Source: Castellaniella sp049673105 (lineage in GTDB: Bacteria > Pseudomonadota > Gammaproteobacteria > Burkholderiales > Burkholderiaceae_B). From it: a stretch of 44,290 bases of DNA. The notes under the pieces are model-generated. The model saw nothing but the letters and a program-made list of their open reading frames with translations, was not told the DNA's origin and ran no database searches. A program made the translations under genes and the position numbers. The DNA lies in contig NZ_JBATXG010000031.1 in assembly GCF_049673105.1 (NCBI RefSeq), positions 1 to 44,290 of the forward strand, in the 5' to 3' direction. How positions within the stretch are numbered: the first letter of the stretch is position 1; every line of letters begins with the position of its first letter. This document shows positions 33,731 to 42,350 of the stretch, piece after piece.

Positions 33731-34308
33731 AAAAGCTTCTTTTCGACCTTTTCCCTCTGATCCTGTTTTTCCTGGCCTTCCGCTTTGCCGACATCTACGT
33801 CGCCACAGGCGTCGCCATGGCGGCATCCATCGCCCAGATCCTGTGGCTGCGCCTGACGCGCCGCACCATCGAAGGCACGCACTGGATCAATCTGACGGTC
33901 ATCGTCGTATTCGGCGGCGCGACGCTGCTGTTGCACGACGACACCTTCATCAAATGGAAGCCCACGGTCCTGTACTGGCTGTTCGCCGTGATTCTTCTGG
34001 GCGCGCGTCTGTTCACCGGTCGCAATCTGATGCGCCGCCTGATGGGCGACAAAGTCGCGCTGCCCGACCAGGCCTGGAATCGTCTGAACGACAGTTGGGC
34101 AGGATTTTTCATCGCCTCCGGGGCGCTGAACCTGTATGTCGCCTTTTCCGGGCGGTTCACGGAATCGCAATGGGTCAATTTCAAGGTCTTCGGCCTGATG
34201 ATCCTGCTGCTGCTTTTCGTGGTCGTGCAGTCGGTATGGCTGGGTCGGCACATTCAGGCCGATGCCTCGACCGACACGCCCCCCGCCAAACCCACGGATC
34301 CCTCATGA
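33727..34308 (+). CDS. yciB: Inner-membrane septation/intracellular growth protein YciB
   Basis: A 193-residue membrane protein of the YciB/IspZ family, linked to cell-envelope synthesis and septation in E. coli. It begins MKKLLFDLFPLILFFLAFRF, a family hallmark, and has about five membrane helices, with GTHWINLTVIVVFGGATLLLHDDTFIKWKP and LNDSWAGFFIASGALNLYVAF in the expected order. Its ATG overlaps the msrB stop. The open frame upstream is only an msrB shadow. Confidence 0.92.
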   Translation: MKKLLFDLFPLILFFLAFRFADIYVATGVAMAASIAQILWLRLTRRTIEGTHWINLTVIVVFGGATLLLHDDTFIKWKPTVLYWLFAVILLGARLFTGRNLMRRLMGDKVALPDQAWNRLNDSWAGFFIASGALNLYVAFSGRFTESQWVNFKVFGLMILLLLFVVVQSVWLGRHIQADASTDTPPAKPTDPS

Positions 34309-34610
34309 CAGCCGGAACGCCGCCCGTTTCGGATGCTGACGACCTTCGCCGCCAACTGCTGGACCGGCTGCAGCAGTTGGCGCCGGACTCGCTCGATCTG
34401 ATCGACGAATCCCATCTGCATGTCGGGCATGCGGGCGCCCAAGGCGGTGCACGGCACTTTCGAGTGAAAATCGTGTCCAAACAGTTCGAGGGGCTGGGAA
34501 CCCTGGCACGCCATCGCCTTGTGTATGATTGCGTGCGGGACCTGATGCCTCATCCGATTCACGCATTGGCCATTGAGGCCAGCATTCCCCCCAACCAAGG
34601 ACTTTCATGA
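34305..34610 (+). CDS. bolA: BolA-family protein
   Basis: A 101-residue BolA-family protein. The core HLHVGHAGAQGGARHFRVKIVS, then FEGLGTLARHRLVYDCVRDLM and IHALAI, matches the BolA fold, including the HxxH-type histidines of the loop and the C-terminal His that bind an Fe-S cluster with monothiol glutaredoxin. Roles in iron-sulfur handling and envelope regulation are known for the family. The ATG overlaps the yciB stop and its own stop overlaps the parvulin ATG. Confidence 0.93.
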   Translation: MTAGTPPVSDADDLRRQLLDRLQQLAPDSLDLIDESHLHVGHAGAQGGARHFRVKIVSKQFEGLGTLARHRLVYDCVRDLMPHPIHALAIEASIPPNQGLS

Positions 34611-35401
34611 AACGTATTGCTGTTGTGGCTCTGGCCTGCTCTCTGGCGCTGCCGGTCTATGCCAAGGATCTCGTCACAGTCAACGGCCAGGGGATTTCCC
34701 AAGCCAAATTCGACCAGTTCGTCAGCCTGCTCGTCAGCCAGGGCGCGCAGGACTCCCCGCAGCTGCGCGCGCAGGTCAAGCAGGAAATGATCAACCGCTT
34801 GGTCGCCGTCCAGGCCGCCGAAAAGGCCGGGCTGCAAAAAGACCCCGCCGTCCAGCAGGAAACCGAACTGGCTTCGCAAAGCATCCTGGTGCGCGCCCTG
34901 ATGGCCAAGCACCTGAAGGACAACCCCGTCACCGAAGCCGATCTGAAAAAAGAATACGACACCATCAAGGCCGACCAGGGCGACCGCAAGGAATACAAGC
35001 TGCGTCACATTCTGGTCAAGGAAGAAGACCAGGCCAAAGCCCTGATCAAGTCCATCAAGGCGAAAAAGGTCACCTTTGAAGCCGCAGCGAAAAAAGACTC
35101 CATCGACACCGGCAGCGGCAAGAACGGCGGCGAACTGGGCTGGGGCCCGACCAGCAACTACGTGCCCGAATTCGCCCAGGCAGTGGAAAGCATGAAGAAA
35201 GGCCAGATCAGCAGCGCGCCGGTCCAGACCCAGTTCGGCTGGCATGTGATCCAGGTCGAAGACGAGCGGCCTGTCACTTTCCCATCCTTTGACGAAGCCA
35301 AGCCTCAGCTGGAAGAAATGATGCGCCAGCAAGCCCTGAGCGAATACCAGAAGGGCCTGATAAAGGACGCCAAGATCGTAGACAAGAGCGCTGAGAAATA
35401 A
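34607..35401 (+). CDS. Periplasmic parvulin-type peptidyl-prolyl isomerase (Par27-like)
   Basis: A 264-residue exported prolyl isomerase/chaperone. The signal peptide ends near residue 19 (VYA before KDLVTVNG). A helical N-terminal chaperone region is followed by a single parvulin (PpiC) domain at about 125-225: YKLRHILVKEEDQAKALI, FEAAAKKDS, GGELGWGPTSNYVPEFAQAV and FGWHVIQVED. The single domain and size match Par27 of Bordetella rather than the two-domain SurA. It probably assists outer-membrane protein folding. It ends the msrB-yciB-bolA chain, followed by an intrinsic terminator. Confidence 0.92.
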   Translation: MKRIAVVALACSLALPVYAKDLVTVNGQGISQAKFDQFVSLLVSQGAQDSPQLRAQVKQEMINRLVAVQAAEKAGLQKDPAVQQETELASQSILVRALMAKHLKDNPVTEADLKKEYDTIKADQGDRKEYKLRHILVKEEDQAKALIKSIKAKKVTFEAAAKKDSIDTGSGKNGGELGWGPTSNYVPEFAQAVESMKKGQISSAPVQTQFGWHVIQVEDERPVTFPSFDEAKPQLEEMMRQQALSEYQKGLIKDAKIVDKSAEK

Positions 35402-35432
35402 TCACGCCAGGGCCCATTCGGCTCACCGACAG

Positions 35433-35464
35433 AGCGGCTTTCCTTCACGGAAAGCCGCTTTTTT
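35433..35464 (+). terminator. Intrinsic terminator after the parvulin gene
   Basis: AGCGGCTTTCC (35433-35443) pairs perfectly with GGAAAGCCGCT (35449-35459) around TTCAC, followed directly by a run of six T (35459-35464). It ends the msrB-to-parvulin operon and lies 32 nt from the convergent ligA stop. Confidence 0.92.
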
Positions 35465-35495
35465 CATGATTGCCCCCGTCCGGGACGAAATCCGA

Positions 35496-37622
35496 TCACC
35501 CGCTCAGCAGCGCCAGCAGGCCGGCCTCGTCCAGCACCGGGACACCCAGCTCTTCTGCCTTGGCCAGCTTGCTGCCGGCTTCATCGCCGGCGACCACCCA
35601 GGCGGTTTTGCGCGATACCGAACCGCTGACCTTGCCGCCTGCCGCGAGGATCCGGCGCGTGGCTTCGTCGCGCGTCAGGGTGGGCATCGTACCGGTCAAG
35701 ACCAGCGTTTTACCGGCCAGGGGTTTGGCGCCAGCCGGGGCGACATCGGCCTGCGGTTCGACCCCCGCTGCCTGCAGCGCAGCGACCACTTCGCGGTTAT
35801 GCGCTTCGGCGAAAAAGCGGCGGATGGAAGCCGCAACCACCGGCCCCACGTCCGGCACCTGCAGCAGATCGTCTTCGGAGGCATCCATGATGGCCTGCAT
35901 GGACCCGAAATGGCGGGCGACATCGCGCGCAGTGGTGTCGCCCACATGGCGGATGCCCAAGGCATACAGCAGCCGCGAGAGCGGCGGGCGGCGGCTCTGG
36001 TCTATGGCCTGCACCAGATTCTGCGCGGATTTCTGCCCCATGCGCGGGTAAGTGGACAATTCCAGTTCGCCCAGCCCATACAGATCCGCCAGGGTGCTGA
36101 CACGCCCCCCATCCACCAGTTGTTCAATCAATTTGTCGCCCAGACCGTCGATGTCCAGGGCCTTGCGGCTGGCGGCATGCCACAGCGTCTGTTTGCGCTG
36201 CGCGGGGCAGAACAAGCCGCCGGTGCAACGGGTGATCGCCTCGCCTTCCAGCCTTTCGATGGCCGAACCACAGACCGGGCAAACGGGACAGACCGCCAGC
36301 AGATCAAAGGGCAGCGCGTCCGCCGGGCGCAGTTCCAGCACCGGACCGACGACCTCGGGGATCACGTCGCCGGCGCGACGCACGATGACGGTATCGCCGA
36401 TGCGCACGTCTTTACGATGGATTTCATCCTCGTTGTGCAAAGTCGCATTCGTCACGGTCACGCCGCCGACGAATACCGGCTGCAACCGGGCTACCGGCGT
36501 CAGCGCTCCGGTGCGTCCGACCTGAACATCGATGCCCAGCAAGCGGGTGGTTTCTTCCTGGGCGGGAAATTTGTGGGCAATGGCAAAGCGCGGCGCGCGC
36601 GCGACAAAACCCAGGACTTCCTGCGCCCGCAGATCATCGACCTTGTAGACCACCCCGTCGATGTCGTAAGGCAGACTGGCCCGCGCGGCGCCGACGGCGG
36701 CATAAAAGCGCAGCAGTTCCGCAGCCCCCCGACAGTGCTGCCGCCCGGGGCTGACGGCAAAACCAAAACCCGCCAACCAATCCAGCATGGCGGCCTGCGT
36801 GGCCCGAGGCCGCAAATCATGACCGGCAGCATCCTGAATCTGGCCCCAGCCGTACGCATAAAACCGCAGAGGCCGCTGTGCGGTCACCTGGGGGTCCAAC
36901 TGACGCAAGCTACCGGCTGCGGCATTGCGCGGATTGACGAACGGCTTTTCTCGCCGCGCCAGCTGCTGTTCGTTCAGGCGGGCAAAATCCGCCCGCGCCA
37001 TCAGGACTTCGCCGCGCACTTCCAGCACCGCAGGCGCAGCGTCGCCGTGCAAACGCAGCGGCACGGATCGCAGCGTGCGGATATTGGCGGTGATGTCCTC
37101 GCCTTCCGAGCCATCACCCCGGGTCGCCGCCTGCGTCAGCCGGCCCTGCTCGTAGCGCAGGCTGACCGCCAGGCCGTCGAATTTGTATTCCGCCACATAG
37201 GCCACGCCGTGCGCGGGCTGCTTGCCGGCGCCCGGCGCCGGGAACAGTTCATGCTGCGGCCCATCGGCCTGATCCACCTGCCCGGTCGGGGTCAACAGGC
37301 CGGATTCCAGCAAAATCCCCGTCACCCGTTCATCAAACGCCAGAATGTCCTGATCTTCGAAGGCATTGCCCAAGGACAGCATGCGCACGGCGTGCCGCAC
37401 CGGCGCAAAATGCCCGGCAGGTGCCGCGCCGACCCGCTGGGTCGGAGAATCCGGGGTCACCCAATCGGGATGGTCATGTTCGATGGCTTGCAAGTCCGCC
37501 ATCAGGCGGTCATAGTGCGCATCCGACACCGAGGGATCATCCAGCACGTAATAACGATGGTTGTGGGCCTCGATCTCGGTCCGCAAGGCCAGCAGGCGCT
37601 GGCGCAGCGCATCATCGGTCAC
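35496..37622 (-). CDS. ligA: NAD-dependent DNA ligase LigA
   Basis: A 708-residue NAD-dependent ligase that seals nicks in replication and repair. The Ia/adenylation domains contain the active lysine Lys147 in EYKFDGLAVSL and the downstream RGDGSEGEDITANIRT; the OB fold, the zinc finger (CPVCPVCGSAIE, CTGGLFCPAQ), the helix-hairpin-helix domain and the C-terminal BRCT domain follow. It is longer than the E. coli protein (671) mainly because about 30 residues (LLESGLLTPTGQVDQADG and flanks) are inserted just before the active lysine. It starts with GTG, overlapping the zipA stop by 4 nt. Confidence 0.96.
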   Translation of the reverse strand: MTDDALRQRLLALRTEIEAHNHRYYVLDDPSVSDAHYDRLMADLQAIEHDHPDWVTPDSPTQRVGAAPAGHFAPVRHAVRMLSLGNAFEDQDILAFDERVTGILLESGLLTPTGQVDQADGPQHELFPAPGAGKQPAHGVAYVAEYKFDGLAVSLRYEQGRLTQAATRGDGSEGEDITANIRTLRSVPLRLHGDAAPAVLEVRGEVLMARADFARLNEQQLARREKPFVNPRNAAAGSLRQLDPQVTAQRPLRFYAYGWGQIQDAAGHDLRPRATQAAMLDWLAGFGFAVSPGRQHCRGAAELLRFYAAVGAARASLPYDIDGVVYKVDDLRAQEVLGFVARAPRFAIAHKFPAQEETTRLLGIDVQVGRTGALTPVARLQPVFVGGVTVTNATLHNEDEIHRKDVRIGDTVIVRRAGDVIPEVVGPVLELRPADALPFDLLAVCPVCPVCGSAIERLEGEAITRCTGGLFCPAQRKQTLWHAASRKALDIDGLGDKLIEQLVDGGRVSTLADLYGLGELELSTYPRMGQKSAQNLVQAIDQSRRPPLSRLLYALGIRHVGDTTARDVARHFGSMQAIMDASEDDLLQVPDVGPVVAASIRRFFAEAHNREVVAALQAAGVEPQADVAPAGAKPLAGKTLVLTGTMPTLTRDEATRRILAAGGKVSGSVSRKTAWVVAGDEAGSKLAKAEELGVPVLDEAGLLALLSG

Positions 37623-38611
37623 GAAAACACCCGGGCCGTGCGTTCGGTGCCCGCCAGAAAACCGGCCTGATCCAACTGATCGTACAGCGCGCTGATCTGC
37701 TTGTCGATGGCGGGCGCCGAGGCATCCTGAAAGGTACGGCCCTGATCATCCAGCACGTGGGCCTCCAGGCGCTGCGCCAGATCGCGCCCCACGGCAACCA
37801 TGCGGCTGAAGGCCTGATCATCCGGAATGCTGTTGGGCACGTCCAGAATCAGATCGGCCCGATGGCTGAGATCGCCAGCTGACTGATCGACCTGCAGTAC
37901 AAAGCGTGGCAAGCCATTTTCAGCCATCCAGGCCCACTGTCCGCGCGCCTGCACAAAACCGGCCTCGGCGGCGGCGGCGGTAATGGCGGCGGGGGCACGC
38001 GGCACCGCCAACTGCAAAATCAGGCCGACCTGAGCATCCATGGCCGCGCATCGGGCATCCAGCTCGGCGGCCTGGTTCAGGACGACGTCCTGTTCCGGGG
38101 CCTCGATCTGGCCATCGAAGCGCTCGGCCAGATTCTGGGCCAATGTCCACAGGTTCGACCATTCGATGGCCGTCAGGGCGCCGCCCCGATTGGCCATCAC
38201 GACGGCCAGCTGCAGCGCCACGTAGGATTCTTCAGGTCGCAGCCGGGTGCGATGACCGCCGCCCTCGCGCTCGGCAAAGACGCGCACGGGCTTCTTGCCC
38301 ACTCGCACGATGGACTGCACCGCCTCGTTCAAGGATTCCCCCGAGACCGGATGCACCAGAGCGATATCGATCACGGCTTCACAGGCCGGGTCGATTTCGG
38401 GGGACTCGTCCACCGCAACGGCGCGGGCAGATTCCCAAAGGCTGGGTTCCCGCCTGGGCTGGATGTCCTGCATGAGCACATCTTGTTCGGATTCAGGCAG
38501 CGTCGTCCGCATGCTGCGTCGCGCCCGCCATTCCTGCCAGCCGTTGTACAGCAGGACAATGACAATCAGGGCTGCCCCTATCGAAATCAGCAAAATCTGC
38601 AAGTCGCTCAT
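37619..38611 (-). CDS. zipA: Cell division protein ZipA-like
   Basis: A 330-residue protein with one N-terminal membrane helix (MSDLQILLISIGAALIVIVLLY, residues 1-25), a charged linker and a C-terminal domain from about 190 that resembles the FtsZ-binding ZipA domain (GFVQARGQWAWMAENGLPRFVLQV, LDVPNSIPDD, MVAVGRDLAQRLEAHVLDD). Sequence conservation is modest, but the smc-zipA-ligA order supports the call. It would anchor FtsZ to the membrane. The linker is shorter and less Pro/Gln-rich than in E. coli. Confidence 0.85.
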   Translation of the reverse strand: MSDLQILLISIGAALIVIVLLYNGWQEWRARRSMRTTLPESEQDVLMQDIQPRREPSLWESARAVAVDESPEIDPACEAVIDIALVHPVSGESLNEAVQSIVRVGKKPVRVFAEREGGGHRTRLRPEESYVALQLAVVMANRGGALTAIEWSNLWTLAQNLAERFDGQIEAPEQDVVLNQAAELDARCAAMDAQVGLILQLAVPRAPAAITAAAAEAGFVQARGQWAWMAENGLPRFVLQVDQSAGDLSHRADLILDVPNSIPDDQAFSRMVAVGRDLAQRLEAHVLDDQGRTFQDASAPAIDKQISALYDQLDQAGFLAGTERTARVFS

Positions 38612-38630
38612 AAAGACCTCGTTATCCTGT

Positions 38631-41600
38631 TCAGACCGCCTCGGCGACCCACTGCAAGGCTGAATCCATATCCACCGCCACGATTCGCGACACACCTTGT
38701 TCCTGCATCGTCACACCGACCAGTTGCCGCGCCATCTGCATGGCGATTTTATTATGTGAGATAAACAGGAACTGCGTCTGACCGCTCATTCCCCGCACCA
38801 GATTGGCATAGCGTTCCGTATTGGCATCATCCAGCGGCGCATCGACCTCGTCCAGCAAACAGAATGGCGCCGGATTGAGCTTGAACAGGGCGAACACCAG
38901 CGCCGTTGCCGTCAGGGCCTTTTCTCCCCCTGACAGCAGGTGAATCGTGCTGTTGCGTTTTCCGGGCGGCTGCGCCATGACCTGCACCCCGGCATCCAGG
39001 ATTTCGTCACCGGTCATGGTCAGGCGGGCTTCTCCGCCCCCGAACAATTGCGGAAACAGCTCACCGAAATGCTGGTTCACCTGCTGAAAGGTCTGAGACA
39101 GCAACTCGCGGGTTTCCCGGTCGATCTTGCGAATCGCATTTTCCAGGGTGTCGATGGCCAGCATCAAATCGGCCCGCTGGGTGTCCAGAAAGCCCTTGCG
39201 ATCCCGGGCGGCGGTCAGTTCGTCCAGCGCGGCCAGGTTGACGGCGCCCAGCGATTCGATACGCCGTGAAATCCGCTGGACTTCGGATTGCAGCCAGTCC
39301 AGCCGCTGCCATTGCGGTGGCTGTTCGGCCAAGTGGCGCCGCAAAGCGGCGCGGTCGACCTGCCGGGCATCGAGCTGTTCGGCGAACTGTTCCACCGACA
39401 GGCGCGACGCCTGTTCTTTCAACTGCAGTTCGGTGATCCGCGCCCGCAAAGGGTCCAGCGCACGTTCCCTCGTCAGGCGGCCCTCGTCGGCCTCGCGCAA
39501 GGCGGCGGCAGCGTGGTCCTGCTGCTGGCGCGCCTGGCGCAGGGCTTCTTCGCAGGCCGCCTGCGATTCCAGAGCGTCCTGCAAACCTGCCTGGGCGACG
39601 GACTCATCCAGCTCGAACAATTCGCCTTGCAGGGATTCCAATTCGGCCCCGGACCGCCGGGCTTGCTCGGACGCCAGCTGCATGGTGCGATGCAACTCAT
39701 CCAGACGATGGCGCAAAGACCGCACCGCGTAATCGGCTTCCTGGGCGGCACGTTCCTGGTCTCGCCCCTGCTGACGGCTCTGTTCGGCCCGATGCGCCAG
39801 GGATTCGATCTGCAGATCCAGATCCGCCTGGCGTTCCTGCTGTTCGGCCAGCACGGCATCCAAGGATTCAAAGCGCGCTTCGGCCTCGTCGCGGCGGCTG
39901 GCCAGTTCCATCTGCTGGGCCGTGATTTCCTGCAGATCGCGATCCAGGCGGTTGGTTTGCTCTTCCGAGCGGGCCATCTGCTGGCTGATCTGGTGATGCT
40001 GCAGCCTGGCGTCGTGCTGGGCCCGCATGCGCTCGGCAATCTGCACACGCGCCGGCTGCAGCGCCTGTTCCAGGGCGCGGCGCTCGGCATCGGCCTGCGC
40101 ATGGGCATCCAGCGCCTGGTCGGCGATCAGCTGCGCCGCCCGGATCTCACGCGCCAGATTTTCGATCTGCTGCTGGCGGGCCAGCAGGCCGGCCTGCTCG
40201 GAATCGGCGGCGTAAAAACGCACGCTGCAGCCATCGACCCGATGCCCGGCCTGGACGACCCACACGCCGGCAGGCGGCAATTCGTGGCGACGCGACAGGG
40301 CCTGACCCAAGCCTTCGGAGACAAACACCCCCTGCAGCCAACTGGCCAGCAAGGGCTGCAAGGCCGCATCCCGCGTCCGTACCCGATCCAGCAAGGGCAC
40401 GGCGCCATTCGGCGCCGCCAGCGCCGCCGGCGCCTGATCAGGCGTCTGGTAAAACGCCAGCCGGGACGGTGGAGCATCCTGCACGAAGGCCTGCACGTGG
40501 TCCAGCGTGCGCAGACCCAGCGCATTCATCCGTTCATGCAGCACGGCTTCCAGGGCGGATTCCCAGCCGGCATCCACCTGCAACTGCTGCCACAGACGGC
40601 CCAGACGATGCAGCCCCTGGCGCTGCAGCCAGGGTTCCAGCGCGTCTTCGGATTGAATCTTTTCCTGCAGCGCGATCAGCGCCTGACGGCGTGCGTCCAA
40701 TCTTTCCAGATCCAGCCGCGCTGCCTGACTGGCCTGCTGCGTATGCGCCAGCGCCGTTTCCAGATCCGGCTGGCGGGCTTCCAATTCCAGCAATCGGGCC
40801 TGGGCTTCTTCGAGGCGCGCATCGGCCACCTTGCATTCGCCTTCCCAGCGCTGCAATTCGGCAGGATCGGGGGCGCCCAGCGCCTGGCGTTCGGCTTGCA
40901 GGCGCTGACGGCGGTCATCCAGGCTACGCCACTGATGATCGGCTTCGCGCTGCGCCTGGGCAGCCAGCGCCAGATCTTGTTCCGTGCGCGACAGGCCACG
41001 CCGCCATTCATCGCGCTGCAGGTTCAAGGCCCGTAGCTGCGCATCCAGTTCGGGCAGGCCGTCCTGGGCCGACTGCGCCTGGATAGCCAGTATTTCAGCC
41101 CGTGCCAGGGCTTCGTCGATCTGTTCCTGAACGTCTTCGATGGCGCCCTGGCTATGGGTCTGCTGATCGCCCCATTCCTGCATCTGAGCCTGCAGCTGGG
41201 TGCGACGCGCCTGCAAGCGGTGGCGAGAGTCCACCACGTGCCGGATCTCGGCTTCCAGACGACTGACCTGAGCACCGGCCTCGAACAGCCGGCCCTGAGC
41301 CTGATGCACCGCCTCGCTGGCGGAAAAATGCCCCTCGCGCCGGGATTCCAGGTCGGTTTCCAAGGACCGCAAGCCGGCCACGGCGGATTCCAGTTCGGCC
41401 TGAGCGCGTTCGGTGTCCACCGCCAGAGTCTGGCGGCTGGCGCGGGCGGCTTCCTCGCGCAGCAGCCACAAAGCGTGCTGCTTGAGTTCGCCATCGGCCT
41501 GCAGCGCCCGGTAATCGGCTGCCACCTGCGCCTGGGATTCCAGTTTTTCCAGCTGTGCCGCCAGTTCGCGCAGGATATCGTCCAGGCGCGTCAGGTTTTC

Positions 41601-42164
41601 GCGCGTGTCCTGCAGCCGGTTTTCCGTTTCCCGGCGGCGTTCCTTGTAGCGGGACACCCCGGCGGCTTCTTCGAGATAGACGCGCAATTCCTCGGGGCGA
41701 GCCTCGATCAGGCGATTGATCATGCCCTGGCCGATGATGGCGTAGCCACGCGCGCCCAGGCCGGTCCCCAGGAAGATATCGTGGATGTCGCGCCGGCGCA
41801 CCGGCTGATTATTGACGAAATAGCTGCTGGCGCCGTCGCGCGTCAGGACGCGACGCACCGCGATTTCCGCAAAGGTGGACCATTGGCCGGCGGCCCGCCC
41901 CTGAGCGTTGTCAAAGACCAGTTCGACCGATGCCCTGGCGGCGGGCTTGCGCTGGCCCGAGCCATTGAAGATCACGTCCTGCATCGACGCGCCGCGCAGT
42001 TCCGAGGCCTTGGTTTCCCCCAGCACCCAGCGTACGGCGTCGATGATGTTGGATTTCCCGCAGCCGTTGGGACCCACCACGCCGACCAGTTCACTGGGCG
42101 TGGGAATCACGGTCGGATCCACAAAGGACTTGAATCCGGCAAGTTTTATCTGCGTGAGGCGCAC
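38631..42164 (-). CDS. smc: Chromosome segregation protein SMC
   Basis: A 1177-residue SMC ATPase. The N-terminal head has Walker A GPNGCGKSN (31-39) and YAIIGQGMI, followed by a long coiled coil; a hinge spans about 505-658 (LGRLWQQLQVDAGWESALEA to VDGCSVRFY), then a second coil and the C-terminal head with LSGGEKALTA and Walker B FCLLDEVDAPLDD. The coil regions are rich in Glu, Gln and Arg heptads. It presumably works with ScpA/ScpB to organise the chromosome. It is first of the smc-zipA-ligA operon and is divergent from lplT. Confidence 0.97.
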   Translation of the reverse strand: MRLTQIKLAGFKSFVDPTVIPTPSELVGVVGPNGCGKSNIIDAVRWVLGETKASELRGASMQDVIFNGSGQRKPAARASVELVFDNAQGRAAGQWSTFAEIAVRRVLTRDGASSYFVNNQPVRRRDIHDIFLGTGLGARGYAIIGQGMINRLIEARPEELRVYLEEAAGVSRYKERRRETENRLQDTRENLTRLDDILRELAAQLEKLESQAQVAADYRALQADGELKQHALWLLREEAARASRQTLAVDTERAQAELESAVAGLRSLETDLESRREGHFSASEAVHQAQGRLFEAGAQVSRLEAEIRHVVDSRHRLQARRTQLQAQMQEWGDQQTHSQGAIEDVQEQIDEALARAEILAIQAQSAQDGLPELDAQLRALNLQRDEWRRGLSRTEQDLALAAQAQREADHQWRSLDDRRQRLQAERQALGAPDPAELQRWEGECKVADARLEEAQARLLELEARQPDLETALAHTQQASQAARLDLERLDARRQALIALQEKIQSEDALEPWLQRQGLHRLGRLWQQLQVDAGWESALEAVLHERMNALGLRTLDHVQAFVQDAPPSRLAFYQTPDQAPAALAAPNGAVPLLDRVRTRDAALQPLLASWLQGVFVSEGLGQALSRRHELPPAGVWVVQAGHRVDGCSVRFYAADSEQAGLLARQQQIENLAREIRAAQLIADQALDAHAQADAERRALEQALQPARVQIAERMRAQHDARLQHHQISQQMARSEEQTNRLDRDLQEITAQQMELASRRDEAEARFESLDAVLAEQQERQADLDLQIESLAHRAEQSRQQGRDQERAAQEADYAVRSLRHRLDELHRTMQLASEQARRSGAELESLQGELFELDESVAQAGLQDALESQAACEEALRQARQQQDHAAAALREADEGRLTRERALDPLRARITELQLKEQASRLSVEQFAEQLDARQVDRAALRRHLAEQPPQWQRLDWLQSEVQRISRRIESLGAVNLAALDELTAARDRKGFLDTQRADLMLAIDTLENAIRKIDRETRELLSQTFQQVNQHFGELFPQLFGGGEARLTMTGDEILDAGVQVMAQPPGKRNSTIHLLSGGEKALTATALVFALFKLNPAPFCLLDEVDAPLDDANTERYANLVRGMSGQTQFLFISHNKIAMQMARQLVGVTMQEQGVSRIVAVDMDSALQWVAEAV

Positions 42165-42279
42165 GGAAGTCTGGTGGGCAAAATTCAGGTGAATCGCAAC
42201 AGCGTATGATAACGCACCGGGATAAGACCCCCGCCGTCCCGCCTGTGCGGTCCAGACCGACCTTCCCCCCGTTACCCGC

Positions 42280-42285
42280 TATACT
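42280..42285 (+). promoter_or_regulatory. -10-like element upstream of lplT
   Basis: TATACT (five of six) lies about 65 nt before the likely lplT start. The sequence 17 nt upstream (CCGACC) matches -35 only at GAC, so this is a weak candidate in the 186-bp smc/lplT gap. Confidence 0.32.
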
Positions 42286-42350
42286 GCAACTCGATTTTAC
42301 CGTTGCGCACTGTGGTGCCGACCCATCATCAACCACTTCGGGGTCTGCGA

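Noticed and set aside
35466..37670. A 734-codon open frame on the plus strand opposite ligA
   Set aside because: It is the antisense shadow of a GC-rich gene: no recognisable domain, His/Gln/Arg-rich composition, and ligA on the other strand is fully supported by motifs.
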